Positions 27,494 to 36,646 of a DNA stretch of 49,472 nucleotides are shown here, in pieces. The notes below the pieces were generated by a model. That model ran no database searches. It worked only from the letters and a program-made list of their open reading frames with translations, and was not told the DNA's origin. The stretch comes from Bradyrhizobium sp. LHD-71 (GTDB lineage Bacteria > Pseudomonadota > Alphaproteobacteria > Rhizobiales > Xanthobacteraceae). The stretch is from NCBI RefSeq assembly GCF_031157255.1, contig NZ_JAVIFX010000043.1, forward strand, positions 1 to 49,472. The letters are read 5' to 3'. Position numbers and translations under genes: made by a program. How positions within the stretch are numbered: the stretch's first letter is position 1; the number at the start of each line of letters is the position of its first letter.

Positions 27494-28993
27494 ATGCGAC
27501 GACTCATCCTTGCGCTGACCCTGGTCGTCGGAGTTAACGTCGCAGCCGCGGCTCCAGCTCTCGCCCAGGGCACCTTGCGCGTTGCCGTCGGCACGACGCT
27601 CAACCAGCTCGACCCCGCCAAGACCACGATCGGCGACGAGTACATCTACGTTCATCTCGTCTTCAACGGGCTCTCGCGCATTGCTCCCGATATGACGGTG
27701 AAGCCGGACCTGGCGGAGAGCTGGACCGCGTCCGACGATCTTAAGACGTGGACCTTCAAGTTGCGTCCGGGCGTGAAATTCCATCATGGCCGAACGCTCG
27801 ATTCCGAAGACGTTGTCTCGACCGTGAAGCGCATCCTCGACCCGGCGACCGGATCCCGTTCGCGCACCAGCCTGAGCATGGTCGAGACGGTTGAGGCAGT
27901 CGATCCGCTGACCGTGCAGTTCAAACTGAACATTCCCTATGCCGGCTTCGCCGACATCTTCGCCGACCGGCAGTTGCGCATCGTGCCGAAGGACAAGGCG
28001 GGTGAGCTTTCGACCCAGCCGATCGGCACCGGCCCCTTCATGTTCAAGTCCTGGTCGCCAGGCGATCGCATGGAGCTCGTCAAGAACCCCAATTATTTCG
28101 AGAAGGGCTTGCCCAAGTTGGACGGTGTGACGATGCTCATCGTTCCCGAGGCGGCGGCGCGCATCGCGGCACTTGAATCCGGCGCGATCGATATTCTCTG
28201 GAACCTGCCATACGAATCCGTCGACAAGTTCAAGAATAGCCCTACGATTCGCCTCGACGCTGTTTCGACCCCGACCTGGGACGGCGTCATCCTCAACAAC
28301 GAACGTCCGCCCTTCAATGATGTGCGCGTTCGTCAGGCCCTGGCCGCGACCATCGACAAGGAAGCCATCGTCGAACTCGCGCTCTTCGGCCAGGGCGAGC
28401 CGACCTTCAGTCCGATTCCGCCAAGCCACCCCTACTTCAACAAGGCGCTGAAGTTCAATCCACCGGACATCGCCAAGGCCAAGAAGCTGTTGGCAGAAGC
28501 AGGTTTCCCGAACGGCTTCGACGTGCCGATGCAGGTGCCGCAGGAACGCGAGCAGCGCGTGCGTGTTGGTGTCGCGGTGCGCGACATGGCACGCGCCGCC
28601 GGCATCCGCATCAACGTCGAGCGCGTGCCGTTTGCCTCCTATGCCGCGAACGTCGCCGGCAAGGCGCAGATGTATGTCGACGGCTATTTCGCTCGCCCGA
28701 CCATCGATACGGCGCTGCATCCCTTCTACCATTCCAACGGCAGCTGGAATCGTCAGCTCTGGCTCTACAAGGAACCGCGCATCGACGAGATTCTCGAAGA
28801 GGCTCGCAAGACCAACGACGAATCGGCGCGCAAGGCTCTGTTCGAGAAGTTTCAGGCGGTCGTGGACGAGACCGTGCCTGGCATCATCGTCTACTCGGCC
28901 GCTCACGTGAACGGCGTCAACAAGAAGGTCGAAGGCTTCCGCTCCACGCCAATGCTGTGGCTCGAGTTGAAAGACGTTTCGCTGAAGCCCTGA
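27494..28993 (+). CDS. ABC transporter substrate-binding protein, peptide/nickel family 5
   Basis: A 499-residue periplasmic family-5 solute-binding protein. A Sec signal peptide (about 1-25, ending APALAQ) is followed by TLRVAVGTTLNQLDPAKTT, the family motif LAESWTASDDLKTWTFKLRP (split as LAESWTASDD and TWTFKLRPGVKFHHG) and NNERPPFNDVRVRQALAATI. Such proteins bind di- and oligopeptides, opines, glutathione or other amino-acid derivatives. GGGG before the ATG serves as ribosome site. The genes for two permeases and fused ATPases follow directly. The neighbouring M20, DUF1028 and RidA genes suggest an amide or acylated amino acid cargo. Confidence 0.92.
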   Translation: MRRLILALTLVVGVNVAAAAPALAQGTLRVAVGTTLNQLDPAKTTIGDEYIYVHLVFNGLSRIAPDMTVKPDLAESWTASDDLKTWTFKLRPGVKFHHGRTLDSEDVVSTVKRILDPATGSRSRTSLSMVETVEAVDPLTVQFKLNIPYAGFADIFADRQLRIVPKDKAGELSTQPIGTGPFMFKSWSPGDRMELVKNPNYFEKGLPKLDGVTMLIVPEAAARIAALESGAIDILWNLPYESVDKFKNSPTIRLDAVSTPTWDGVILNNERPPFNDVRVRQALAATIDKEAIVELALFGQGEPTFSPIPPSHPYFNKALKFNPPDIAKAKKLLAEAGFPNGFDVPMQVPQEREQRVRVGVAVRDMARAAGIRINVERVPFASYAANVAGKAQMYVDGYFARPTIDTALHPFYHSNGSWNRQLWLYKEPRIDEILEEARKTNDESARKALFEKFQAVVDETVPGIIVYSAAHVNGVNKKVEGFRSTPMLWLELKDVSLKP

Positions 28994-29005
28994 ACGAGAA
29001 CGAGC

Positions 29006-29962
29006 ATGACCGGCTATATCGCGCGGCGCCTGCTTTTCGTGGTGCTCGTCCTCGTGGCGGTTTCGATGCTCGTCTTCAGCATCACGGCGCTTCTGCCCGC
29101 CAATGTCGCGCATCTGATCCTGGGGCCTTTCGCTCCGCCGGAGCAGGTGCGCGCTCTCGAGCTCAAGCTCGGGCTGACCGATCCGATCTGGTTACAGTAT
29201 GTGCGCTGGGCCGGCGGCTTCCTCAGCGGCAATCTCGGCGAGTCGACGCTGATGAACCGGCCGATCGGGCCGCTGCTCATGGAAGCGATCGGCCGCTCAA
29301 TGATGCTGACCGGGGCTTCCTTCGTTCTGATCGCCGTCATCGGCATCGGTCTCGGCATCATCGCAGCATTGCGGCACGGAGGTCCCCTCGACCACGGAAT
29401 CTCAGTTGGCACTTACCTCGGTATCGCAGTCCCTGAATTCTTCTGGGCGATCATCGTCATCATCGTCGTCGCGGCCTGGCTCGGCTGGCTGCCGGCGTCC
29501 GGTTATGAACCGCTCTCGGCAGGCTTCACGGTCTGGGCCAAGCATCTGATCGCGCCGACCATGACGCTGGTTTTCGGGCACCTCGCCCATGTCTCGCGCC
29601 TGACGCGTTCGAGCATGATCGAGGTCCTGCAAAGTCCCTATGTGACCGCGGCTCGCGCCAAGGGCCTGCCCGAGCGCGTCGTGGTCATGCATCATGCGCT
29701 GCGCAACGCGCTACTGCCGACCATCACGGTATTGGCTCTGGATTTCGGCAGGTTGATGGGAGGCATCGTCGTTGTGGAAACGATCTTCGCCTATCCGGGC
29801 CTCGGTCGACTGATTGTCTTCTCCATCCAGAATCGCGATCTGCCGACCTTGCAAGCGGCCATCCTCGTCGTTGCCGCAATCTACGCCCTCGCAAACCTGT
29901 TGGCGGACCTGCTCTATGCCCGCTTCAACCCCAAGATCCGGTTCGGTCGCAATGTCGGTTGA
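29006..29962 (+). CDS. ABC transporter permease, DppB/OppB type
   Basis: A 318-residue inner-membrane permease. It starts with the typical YIARRLLFVVLVLVAVSMLVF membrane segment (as YIARRLLFVV and SMLVFSITAL), has the periplasmic LGLTDPIWLQYVRW loop, about six membrane segments and the cytoplasmic EAA-type loop YVTAARAKGLPERVVVMHHA (about 212-231). It pairs with the DppC-type permease, whose start overlaps its end by 11 nt. It forms half of the membrane channel of the peptide-type importer. Confidence 0.92.
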   Translation: MTGYIARRLLFVVLVLVAVSMLVFSITALLPANVAHLILGPFAPPEQVRALELKLGLTDPIWLQYVRWAGGFLSGNLGESTLMNRPIGPLLMEAIGRSMMLTGASFVLIAVIGIGLGIIAALRHGGPLDHGISVGTYLGIAVPEFFWAIIVIIVVAAWLGWLPASGYEPLSAGFTVWAKHLIAPTMTLVFGHLAHVSRLTRSSMIEVLQSPYVTAARAKGLPERVVVMHHALRNALLPTITVLALDFGRLMGGIVVVETIFAYPGLGRLIVFSIQNRDLPTLQAAILVVAAIYALANLLADLLYARFNPKIRFGRNVG

Positions 29963-30827
29963 TCAGATCACTGAAGCGCCCGTTATCGAGGCGGCGCCCC
30001 GGCGGCCGATGTCGCTGCAACTGAAAGTGGGGCTTGTCATCACCGGGAGCATCGTCCTGCTCGGCCTGCTCGCGCCCTGGATCGCGCCGCATCCCTGGGA
30101 CACCATCTCGATGCGCACCCGGTTCGTTCCACCCAATGCCACCTATTGGTTCGGCACCGATGAGTATGGGCGCGACGTCCTCAGCCGCCTGCTGATGGGC
30201 ACGCGGCTCTCGCTCGCCATGGGCGTGAGCGCAACACTCGTGAGCCTTGCCGTCGGCATCCCGATGGGGCTCGCCGCCGGCTATTTCCGCGGCTGGGTCG
30301 ACGAGGTGTTGATGCGGCTTGCCGATGTATTCATGGCCATTCCCCCGATCATGCTCGGCCTGCTCGTGCTCGCGGTCACGCCGCCCGCCCTTTGGAAGAC
30401 GGCGCTCGCAGTCGGCTTTGTCTATATTCCGCCAATCGCGCGGTTGGCGCGCAGCGTCACGCTGACGCTCGCGAACGAAGAGTTCATTCAGGCAGCGAAG
30501 GCGCGCGCGGAGACCAATTCCTACATCCTGTTTCGCGAAATCCTTCCCAATGCCTGGCCGCCGCTGATCGTCGAGGCCAGCTTGCGCGTCACCTATGCCA
30601 TCCTGCTTGGTTCGGCGCTCAGTTTCCTCGGTCTCGGCGCCCAGCCGCCAAGCTCGGATTGGGGTTTGATGATCTCCGAGGCGCGCGCATTCATCGATCG
30701 TGCCCCGTGGATCGCGCTCGCTCCGGGCTTCGCGATGTGCCTGCTTGTGATCGGCATCAACCTGCTCGGAGACGGCGCGCGCGAAAGGCTGGATCCTCGC
30801 TTGAAATCGCGCGTCACGGAACGTTGA
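29952..30827 (+). CDS. ABC transporter permease, DppC/OppC type
   Basis: A 291-residue permease. A short cytoplasmic tail precedes the first membrane helix (VGLVITGSIVLLGLLAPWIA). Then come FGTDEYGRDVLSRLLMGTR, a hallmark of DppC/OppC proteins, and the EAA loop FIQAAKARAETNSYILFREI. The start ATG at 29952 overlaps the dppB-type gene by 11 nt; the frame extends upstream to 29814 but that part is antisense-like noise inside the previous gene. It works with the preceding permease and the fused ATPase that follows at 4 nt. Confidence 0.92.
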   Translation: MSVDQITEAPVIEAAPRRPMSLQLKVGLVITGSIVLLGLLAPWIAPHPWDTISMRTRFVPPNATYWFGTDEYGRDVLSRLLMGTRLSLAMGVSATLVSLAVGIPMGLAAGYFRGWVDEVLMRLADVFMAIPPIMLGLLVLAVTPPALWKTALAVGFVYIPPIARLARSVTLTLANEEFIQAAKARAETNSYILFREILPNAWPPLIVEASLRVTYAILLGSALSFLGLGAQPPSSDWGLMISEARAFIDRAPWIALAPGFAMCLLVIGINLLGDGARERLDPRLKSRVTER

Positions 30828-30831
30828 AGCC

Positions 30832-32697
30832 ATGCTGCTGATCGATGACCTCACCGTCCGTTACCGCACGCCTGGCGGCGAGATTGAGGCCTTGTCCTCG
30901 ATCTCACTGCAGGTCGAGAAGGGGTCGACAGTTGCCCTGGTCGGTGAATCCGGATCAGGCAAAAGCACGGTCGCGCTCGCTGCGATGGGCCTCCTGCCGC
31001 AGGAGGCATCAATCCCCTCCGGACGTATCCTGTTCGACGGTCAAGACATCATGATGATGAACGTCGAAGAACGTCGGCGCCTGCGCGGATCGCGGATCGG
31101 CCTGATCTTCCAGGACCCCTTCTCGGTGCTCAATCCGTCGCTGCGCATTGGCGATCAGGTTGGCGAAGGACTGGTTCATCATCGCGGTTTCTCGACGGAG
31201 CGCGCCTTCGCGCGGGCGATCGAACTGCTCGACGAGGTCGGCATCGTCAGGCCTGAGAGCGTCGCCAAAGCCTACCCACACGAATTGTCGGGCGGCATGC
31301 GCCAGCGCGCCCTGATCGCCGGCGCTCTCGCCTCCGAGCCGGACTTGCTGATCCTCGATGAGCCCACCACGGCGCTCGACGTCACAATCGAGGCGCAGAT
31401 CCTCGACCTGCTGGAGGGACTGCGTCGCCAGCGCGGCATGACCATGGTCTTCATCAGCCACAATCTCGGAGTGGTCCGGCGCATCTCCGATGAAGTGGCT
31501 GTGCTCTATGCCGGGCAGATCATCGAGCAGGGACGAACCGAGGACGTACTCCAGCGGCCGATCCATCCCTATGCCAAGGGGCTGCTTGCGGCGATTCCAA
31601 GGATTGGACAGAAGCAGGGTCGGCTCGCGGCCATCCCAGGACGCCTGCCCGATCTGCGCAACCCACCGACCGGTTGTCGTTTTGCCAGACGCTGCCCCTT
31701 CGCCACGCCGGACAGCGACAAGCCGCAGATCCTGCGCAAGCTGGGGGACCGTCAAGTCCGCTGCACAAATGCCGAAGCACTACGCGAGGCACCTTGGCCG
31801 CGCCCGGGTGAGAGCGAGCAGTTCGCGGAAGTTGTCCGCTCCCCGCATGCCGGGCCGGTCGTTGCGGTCGAGCACCTGACCAAAACCTTCGGGCGGCACG
31901 CCGGCTTCGCTTTCAAGTGGCGTCGCCTCGCGACATCAACTGAAATCAAACCCGTCAACGATATCTCGATCGAGGTCGCAGCGGGTGAGGTGCTGGGTCT
32001 GGTCGGAGAGTCCGGCTCCGGCAAGACGACGCTCGGCCTCTCGATCCTGCGTCTGGTTGAACCCGATTCCGGCACCATTCGCATCGCTGGCGAGATGGTG
32101 TCGGGCAAGGCCCAGCGCGCGCTGGAATCGATGCGCCGTTCGGCGCAGATCGTCTTTCAGAATCCGGATTCGTCACTCAACCCGCGCAAGACCATCGGCG
32201 AGTTGCTGGCTCGGCCTATCGAACGCTTTCGTCTGGCTCCGTCGGGCGAGATTCCCGCGCGTGTCCGCCAGTTGCTGGACCTTGTCAGGCTGCCCGCTCA
32301 TTATGCCGATCGCTATGCGCACCAGATGAGCGGCGGCGAAAAACAGCGCGTCGGCATCGCCCGCGCGCTGGCAACCGAGCCGCGCTTCATCGTCTGCGAT
32401 GAGCCCGTCTCCGCGCTGGATGTCTCCGTGCAGGCCGCGATCGTGAATCTGTTGGCCGACCTGCGCGACCGGCTCGGTGTGGCTTATCTGTTCATCTCGC
32501 ACGACATTTCCGTGGTCGCGCATATCGCCGACCGCGTCGCTGTCATGCATCATGGCAAGATGGTCGAGATCGGCCGCGCCGACGAGGTCATGAACGCACC
32601 CAAGCATCCCTACACCATGAAGCTGCTCTCGGCCGTGCCGCGCATCGATGGTCCTGCCCCGCGATCCGTCGGCGAGCGTCACGGGCAAGTGGCGTAG
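30832..32697 (+). CDS. Fused dual ATPase of peptide-type ABC importer (DppD-DppF fusion)
   Basis: A 621-residue protein with two complete ABC ATPase domains. Domain 1 has Walker [10 protein letters not shown] (38-46), signature [14 protein letters not shown], Walker [13 protein letters not shown] and the oligopeptide-transporter C-terminal [14 protein letters not shown]. Domain 2 starts near residue 343 with Walker [10 protein letters not shown] (about 393), [14 protein letters not shown] and [12 protein letters not shown]. In many systems these are two genes (dppD and dppF); the fusion gives a fixed ATPase pair. It is the last gene of the run, followed by a hairpin terminator at 32742-32765. 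Confidence 0.93.
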   Translation: MLLIDDLTVRYRTPGGEIEALSSISLQVEKGSTVALVGESGSGKSTVALAAMGLLPQEASIPSGRILFDGQDIMMMNVEERRRLRGSRIGLIFQDPFSVLNPSLRIGDQVGEGLVHHRGFSTERAFARAIELLDEVGIVRPESVAKAYPHELSGGMRQRALIAGALASEPDLLILDEPTTALDVTIEAQILDLLEGLRRQRGMTMVFISHNLGVVRRISDEVAVLYAGQIIEQGRTEDVLQRPIHPYAKGLLAAIPRIGQKQGRLAAIPGRLPDLRNPPTGCRFARRCPFATPDSDKPQILRKLGDRQVRCTNAEALREAPWPRPGESEQFAEVVRSPHAGPVVAVEHLTKTFGRHAGFAFKWRRLATSTEIKPVNDISIEVAAGEVLGLVGESGSGKTTLGLSILRLVEPDSGTIRIAGEMVSGKAQRALESMRRSAQIVFQNPDSSLNPRKTIGELLARPIERFRLAPSGEIPARVRQLLDLVRLPAHYADRYAHQMSGGEKQRVGIARALATEPRFIVCDEPVSALDVSVQAAIVNLLADLRDRLGVAYLFISHDISVVAHIADRVAVMHHGKMVEIGRADEVMNAPKHPYTMKLLSAVPRIDGPAPRSVGERHGQVA

Positions 32698-32741
32698 GCC
32701 TCACGAGCGAGCAGCCGCGTTCCTCCAATGGCTCGCACGTG

Positions 32742-32765
32742 CCGCAAGGCCCGCTGCGGTTTTTT
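32742..32765 (+). terminator. Rho-independent terminator after the importer operon
   Basis: CCGCA (32742-32746) pairs with TGCGG (32755-32759) and is followed by six T residues (32760-32765). The stem is short but the T-run is clear. It separates the catabolic block from the glp operon. Confidence 0.65.
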
Positions 32766-32856
32766 CACGAGAACAGCTCATCACCGCCGTTTGGTCTCGA
32801 ACGTCTTCGGACGCTCGAAATCACCCGCCGGTTGAAAATATGTCGCACCGCCCTCC

Positions 32857-32914
32857 CTTTCGCTTTCTGTTGCGTATTGATGCCGATCCGAAATAAAATC
32901 GCTAGATACGAAAG
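32857..32914 (+). promoter_or_regulatory. Candidate glpD promoter and GlpR operator region
   Basis: A possible -35 TTGCGT (32870-32875) and -10 TAAAAT (32894-32899) are 18 bp apart. Flanking them, CTTTCG (32857-32862) and CGAAAG (32909-32914) are inverted copies of a TTTCG-type half-site of the kind DeoR proteins bind. The placement upstream of glpD fits repression by the GlpR-type protein encoded at 14433-15245. No single element is strong. Confidence 0.35.
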
Positions 32915-32936
32915 TGGTTGACCCGGGGAAGCGCTT

Positions 32937-34481
32937 TTGGATCAAGTCTTTGATCTCGCGATCATCGGCGGCGGCATCAACGGCTGCGGCATTGCACGCG
33001 ACGCCGCCGGGCGCGGCTTCTCCGTTTTCCTTTGTGAAATGAATGACTTGGCGAGCGGGACGTCGTCCTGGTCGACCAAGCTGATCCACGGCGGCCTGCG
33101 CTATCTCGAATATTATGAGTTCCGCCTCGTCCGCGAGGCGCTGATCGAGCGCGAGGTGCTGTGGCGGCTCGCGCCCCACATCATCAAGCCGATGCGGTTC
33201 GTGCTGCCGCACCATCAGAAGCTCCGGCCGGCCTGGTTGTTGCGGCTCGGGTTGTTCCTCTACGACCACCTTGGTGGCCGAAAGCTGCTGCCGCCGGCGC
33301 GAACCCTCGATCTTGCGACCGACATCGCCGGAGCGCCGCTGGCCAAGGGCCGCTTCACCCGCGGCTTCGAATATTCCGACTGCTTCGTCGATGATGCTCG
33401 GCTCGTCCTGCTCAATGCGCTCGACGCGGCCGAGCGCGGCGCCCTCATCAGGACGCGTACCCGCGCGACCGATATCAAACGCGCGGACGGCGTGTGGCAG
33501 GTCACGATCGAAGACACGCGCACTGGCGCACGCGAGACCATTCGCGCCCGCAGCCTCGTCAACGCGGCAGGCCCGTGGGTCGAAGATGTGCTTGCCCGCA
33601 AGGCCGGCATCCATGCGCGCGCCGGCGTGCGCCTCGTGCAGGGCTCCCACATCGTCGTTCGCAAGCTCTATGCCCACGACCGCGCCTACATGTTCCAGAA
33701 CGAGGACGGCCGCATCGTCTTCGTCATTCCTTACGAGAACGACTTTACGCTGATCGGCACCACCGATCGCGACTACGATGGCGATCCGGCCAAGGTCGAA
33801 ATCACGCCAGAGGAGGTCGACTATCTTTGCCAGTCCGTCAGCGACTATCTCGCGCATCCGGTCAAGCTTGCGGACGTCGTTTGGACCTATGCCGGCGTTC
33901 GGCCACTCTATGATGACGGGGCGAGCGAGGCCAAGGCCGCAACGCGCGACTACGTGTTCGAGCTCGATTCCGGCGATGATCTGCCGCTGCTCTCGATCTT
34001 CGGCGGCAAGATCACGACCTACCGGCGACTTGCGGAAGAGGCGCTCGAACGGCTCGCGCCGTTTCTCCCCGAAAGCCTGCGCCGGCGCGAAGGCTGGACC
34101 GCGAAATCGCCCCTGCCCGGCGGCGACTTCGATGTGCACGGCCCGGCCGATCTCGCAGCCGCGTTGCAGGCAGCGTGGCCGTTCGTCGAACCCGACCATG
34201 CGTTAAGGCTCGCGCGCGCCTACGGCACCCGCGCCCGAGACATTCTCGGAAAAGCCACATCGTTCGCCGACCTTGGCCGGCACTTCGGAGCCACATTGAC
34301 CGAGGCCGAGGTGCGTTTCGTGATGACGACGGAATGGGCGCAGACCGCCGAGGATATGCTCTGGCGGCGTTCCAAGCTCGGATTGCGGCTGACACCGCGA
34401 GAAGCCGAAGAGCTCGAGTCCTGGATGCGCTCCGCGCGCGACGTGTCCGCAACGCAACGTTATGCGGGAGAGCGCGCGTGA
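32937..34481 (+). CDS. glpD: Glycerol-3-phosphate dehydrogenase, FAD-dependent
   Basis: A 514-residue aerobic glycerol-3-phosphate dehydrogenase that oxidises glycerol-3-phosphate to dihydroxyacetone phosphate and passes electrons to quinone at the inner membrane. The N-terminal FAD motif reads DLAIIGGGINGCGIARDAAG (5-24). SSWSTKLIHGGLRYLEYYEF, the NAAGPWV region and LIGTTDRDYDGDP are further GlpD hallmarks. The start is TTG at 32937, preceded by GGGGAAG. It begins the glp operon, and its stop overlaps the GTG start of glpS. No glpK gene is in the window. Confidence 0.95.
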   Translation: MDQVFDLAIIGGGINGCGIARDAAGRGFSVFLCEMNDLASGTSSWSTKLIHGGLRYLEYYEFRLVREALIEREVLWRLAPHIIKPMRFVLPHHQKLRPAWLLRLGLFLYDHLGGRKLLPPARTLDLATDIAGAPLAKGRFTRGFEYSDCFVDDARLVLLNALDAAERGALIRTRTRATDIKRADGVWQVTIEDTRTGARETIRARSLVNAAGPWVEDVLARKAGIHARAGVRLVQGSHIVVRKLYAHDRAYMFQNEDGRIVFVIPYENDFTLIGTTDRDYDGDPAKVEITPEEVDYLCQSVSDYLAHPVKLADVVWTYAGVRPLYDDGASEAKAATRDYVFELDSGDDLPLLSIFGGKITTYRRLAEEALERLAPFLPESLRRREGWTAKSPLPGGDFDVHGPADLAAALQAAWPFVEPDHALRLARAYGTRARDILGKATSFADLGRHFGATLTEAEVRFVMTTEWAQTAEDMLWRRSKLGLRLTPREAEELESWMRSARDVSATQRYAGERA

Positions 34482-35554
34482 GTGTCACGCTCGACCATGT
34501 GACGCGGTTCGTGAGCGGCGTCCCTTACCTGCACAAGACGTCGCTGACGCTTGACCGCGGCACGCTCAATGTCCTGCTCGGCCCGACGCTCGCCGGGAAG
34601 ACGTCGCTCATGCGGCTCCTGGCGGGTCTTGATCGGCCCGACACCGGTCGGGTTCTCGTCGACGACAAGGACGTGACCGGGATCGACGTGCGCAAGCGCT
34701 CGGTGGCGATGGTGTATCAGCAGTTCATCAACTATCCGTCGTTGACGGTCTACGAGAACATCGCCTCACCGCTGCGCGTTGCGGGCAAGCATCGCGACAT
34801 CGACGCGCGCGTTCAGAGCGTCGCAAAGCTTTTGGGACTGGAGCCCTACCTCGATCGCACGCCGCTGCAGCTGTCCGGCGGCCAGCAGCAGCGCACGGCG
34901 ATCGCCCGCGCCCTCGTCAAGGGCGCCGACCTGGTGCTGCTGGACGAGCCACTCGCCAATCTCGACTACAAGCTGCGCGAAGAACTTCGCGCCGAGCTTC
35001 CGCGCATCTTCGAAGCTTCCGGCGCGATCTTCGTTTACGCGACCACCGAGCCGACGGAAGCCCTGCTGCTGGGCGGCCGCACCATCTGCATGTGGGAAGG
35101 CGAGATCCTGCAGACCGGCGATACGGCCAGTGTTTATCGCCATCCGCAATCGCTGCGTGTCGCCGAAGTGTTTTCCGATCCGCCGCTGAACAGGGTCGGC
35201 GTCGAGAAGAAGGACGGCTCGATCCATTACGCGAGCGGCGAACGCGCGCCAGCCAACGGCCTCTACAGGGATCTTGCCGACGGCGGCTATGAGGTCGGCT
35301 TCCGCGCTCACCAGCTTGCGGCAGCCAGCGGCAAGAACGAACGTCATTCGTTCGCAACCACGGTCCTTTTGACGGAGATCACCGGTTCGGAGAGCTTCGT
35401 CCACCTGAAGTGCGACGGTTTCAACTGGGTTGCAGTGATGCCCGGCGTGGTCGAGTACGCGCCGGGAGACCGGCTCGATGCGGAAATCGATCCCGCCGAT
35501 CTCTACGTCTTCGATCCGTCCGGGCGGCTGGTCGCCGCCCCCGCAACGATGTGA
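34478..35554 (+). CDS. glpS: Glycerol ABC importer ATPase GlpS
   Basis: A 358-residue ABC ATPase of the carbohydrate CUT1-type group. Walker A is GPTLAGKTS (35-43), with Thr-Leu-Ala in place of the usual Ser-Gly-rich loop, as in GlpS proteins. The Q-loop is in VYQQFINYPSL, the signature is LSGGQQQRTAIARAL, Walker B LVLLDEPLANLD, and a TOBE-like C-terminal domain follows. The GTG start at 34478 overlaps the glpD stop by 4 nt (GTGA), indicating coupling. With GlpT it would energise glycerol uptake. Confidence 0.92.
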   Translation: MSVTLDHVTRFVSGVPYLHKTSLTLDRGTLNVLLGPTLAGKTSLMRLLAGLDRPDTGRVLVDDKDVTGIDVRKRSVAMVYQQFINYPSLTVYENIASPLRVAGKHRDIDARVQSVAKLLGLEPYLDRTPLQLSGGQQQRTAIARALVKGADLVLLDEPLANLDYKLREELRAELPRIFEASGAIFVYATTEPTEALLLGGRTICMWEGEILQTGDTASVYRHPQSLRVAEVFSDPPLNRVGVEKKDGSIHYASGERAPANGLYRDLADGGYEVGFRAHQLAAASGKNERHSFATTVLLTEITGSESFVHLKCDGFNWVAVMPGVVEYAPGDRLDAEIDPADLYVFDPSGRLVAAPATM

Positions 35555-35560
35555 GGATCC

Positions 35561-36646
35561 ATGGCCCGCATCGATCTCGTCGACCTCGCCCACTCCTATC
35601 ACGGCCCTGCGGCCGATCCCGCAACCTACGCGCTGAAGCCGATGTCGATGACGTGGCGACAAGGCGGCGCTTACGCGCTGCTTGGACCTTCCGGCTGCGG
35701 CAAGACCACGCTGCTCAACATCATCTCCGGTCTGGTCAAGCCGTCGCGCGGCCGCATCCTGTTCGACCAGCGCGATGTCACGCCGCTGTCGACACAGCGC
35801 CGCAATATCGCGCAGGTATTTCAGTTTCCGGTGATCTACGACACCATGACGGTCGCGGAAAACCTGGCTTTCCCGCTGAAGAATCGCGGGCTGCGCGGCG
35901 AGCAGATCGCCTCGCGGGTCGCTGAGATTGCGCAGTTGCTCGATCTCACGCCGCACCTCAAGCGCAAGGCAACCCGGCTCTCCGCAGACGCCAAGCAGAA
36001 GATCTCGCTCGGCCGCGGGCTGGTGCGGCCGGACGTGGCGGCGATCCTGTTCGACGAGCCGCTGACGGTTATCGATCCGCACTTGAAGTGGGAGCTGCGC
36101 TCGAAGCTGAAGGCGCTGCATCGCGCGCTCGACCTGACGATGATCTATGTGACGCATGACCAGACCGAGGCGCTGACCTTCGCCGACACCGTCGTGGTGA
36201 TGCAGGACGGCATGGTCGTGCAGAGCGGCACGCCGCAGGACCTGTTCGAGAAGCCCGCACACACCTTCGTCGGCTACTTCATCGGTTCGCCGGGGATGAA
36301 CATCCTGCCCGCAACAGTGCAGGGCCGGCGTGCACACCTGTCCGGCCATCCGATCGCGCTGACGCGCGCCTACGACAGGCTGCCAGCGGGCGCGCGGATC
36401 GAGATCGGCGTGCGGCCGGAGTTCGTGCGTGTTGCGGCGCCGGCGCCCAACTTGCTGAACGCCCGGATCGAGCGGATCGACGACCTTGGCCGTACGCGTT
36501 TTGCGCGTGTTCGCGTCGGCGAGCAGAAGCTTGCAGCGCAGGTACCCAATGGCATGAGCTTCGCAGGCGCCGATGTCGGGCTCGACTTCGATCCAGCGCA
36601 TGTTCATGTCTATGCGGACAGCCGCCTCGTCGAGGGAGCGGCCTGA
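35561..36646 (+). CDS. glpT: Glycerol ABC importer ATPase GlpT
   Basis: A 361-residue ABC ATPase partner of GlpS. Walker A is GPSGCGKTT (42-50), Walker B LFDEPLTVID and the H-loop YVTHDQTEAL. The ABC signature is degenerate: LSADAKQKISLGRG (140-153) replaces LSGGQ. Since one composite ATP site uses each partner's signature, the GlpS-GlpT heterodimer probably has one normal and one weak site. A TOBE-like C-terminal domain follows. The gene starts 6 nt after glpS, and its stop overlaps the glpP start by 1 nt. Not to be confused with the E. coli glycerol-3-phosphate antiporter of the same symbol. Confidence 0.9.
   Translation: MARIDLVDLAHSYHGPAADPATYALKPMSMTWRQGGAYALLGPSGCGKTTLLNIISGLVKPSRGRILFDQRDVTPLSTQRRNIAQVFQFPVIYDTMTVAENLAFPLKNRGLRGEQIASRVAEIAQLLDLTPHLKRKATRLSADAKQKISLGRGLVRPDVAAILFDEPLTVIDPHLKWELRSKLKALHRALDLTMIYVTHDQTEALTFADTVVVMQDGMVVQSGTPQDLFEKPAHTFVGYFIGSPGMNILPATVQGRRAHLSGHPIALTRAYDRLPAGARIEIGVRPEFVRVAAPAPNLLNARIERIDDLGRTRFARVRVGEQKLAAQVPNGMSFAGADVGLDFDPAHVHVYADSRLVEGAA

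Noticed and set aside
27356-29113. 585-codon minus-strand open frame opposite the peptide-binding protein
   Set aside because: It crosses gene boundaries of the plus-strand operon and has no recognisable domain.
15441-32765. Assigning the catabolic block to one named substrate (creatinine, allantoin, triazine or biguanide)
   Set aside because: Each fits some genes but not all, and no diagnostic gene (for example creatinase, allantoinase set, cyanuric acid hydrolase) is present.
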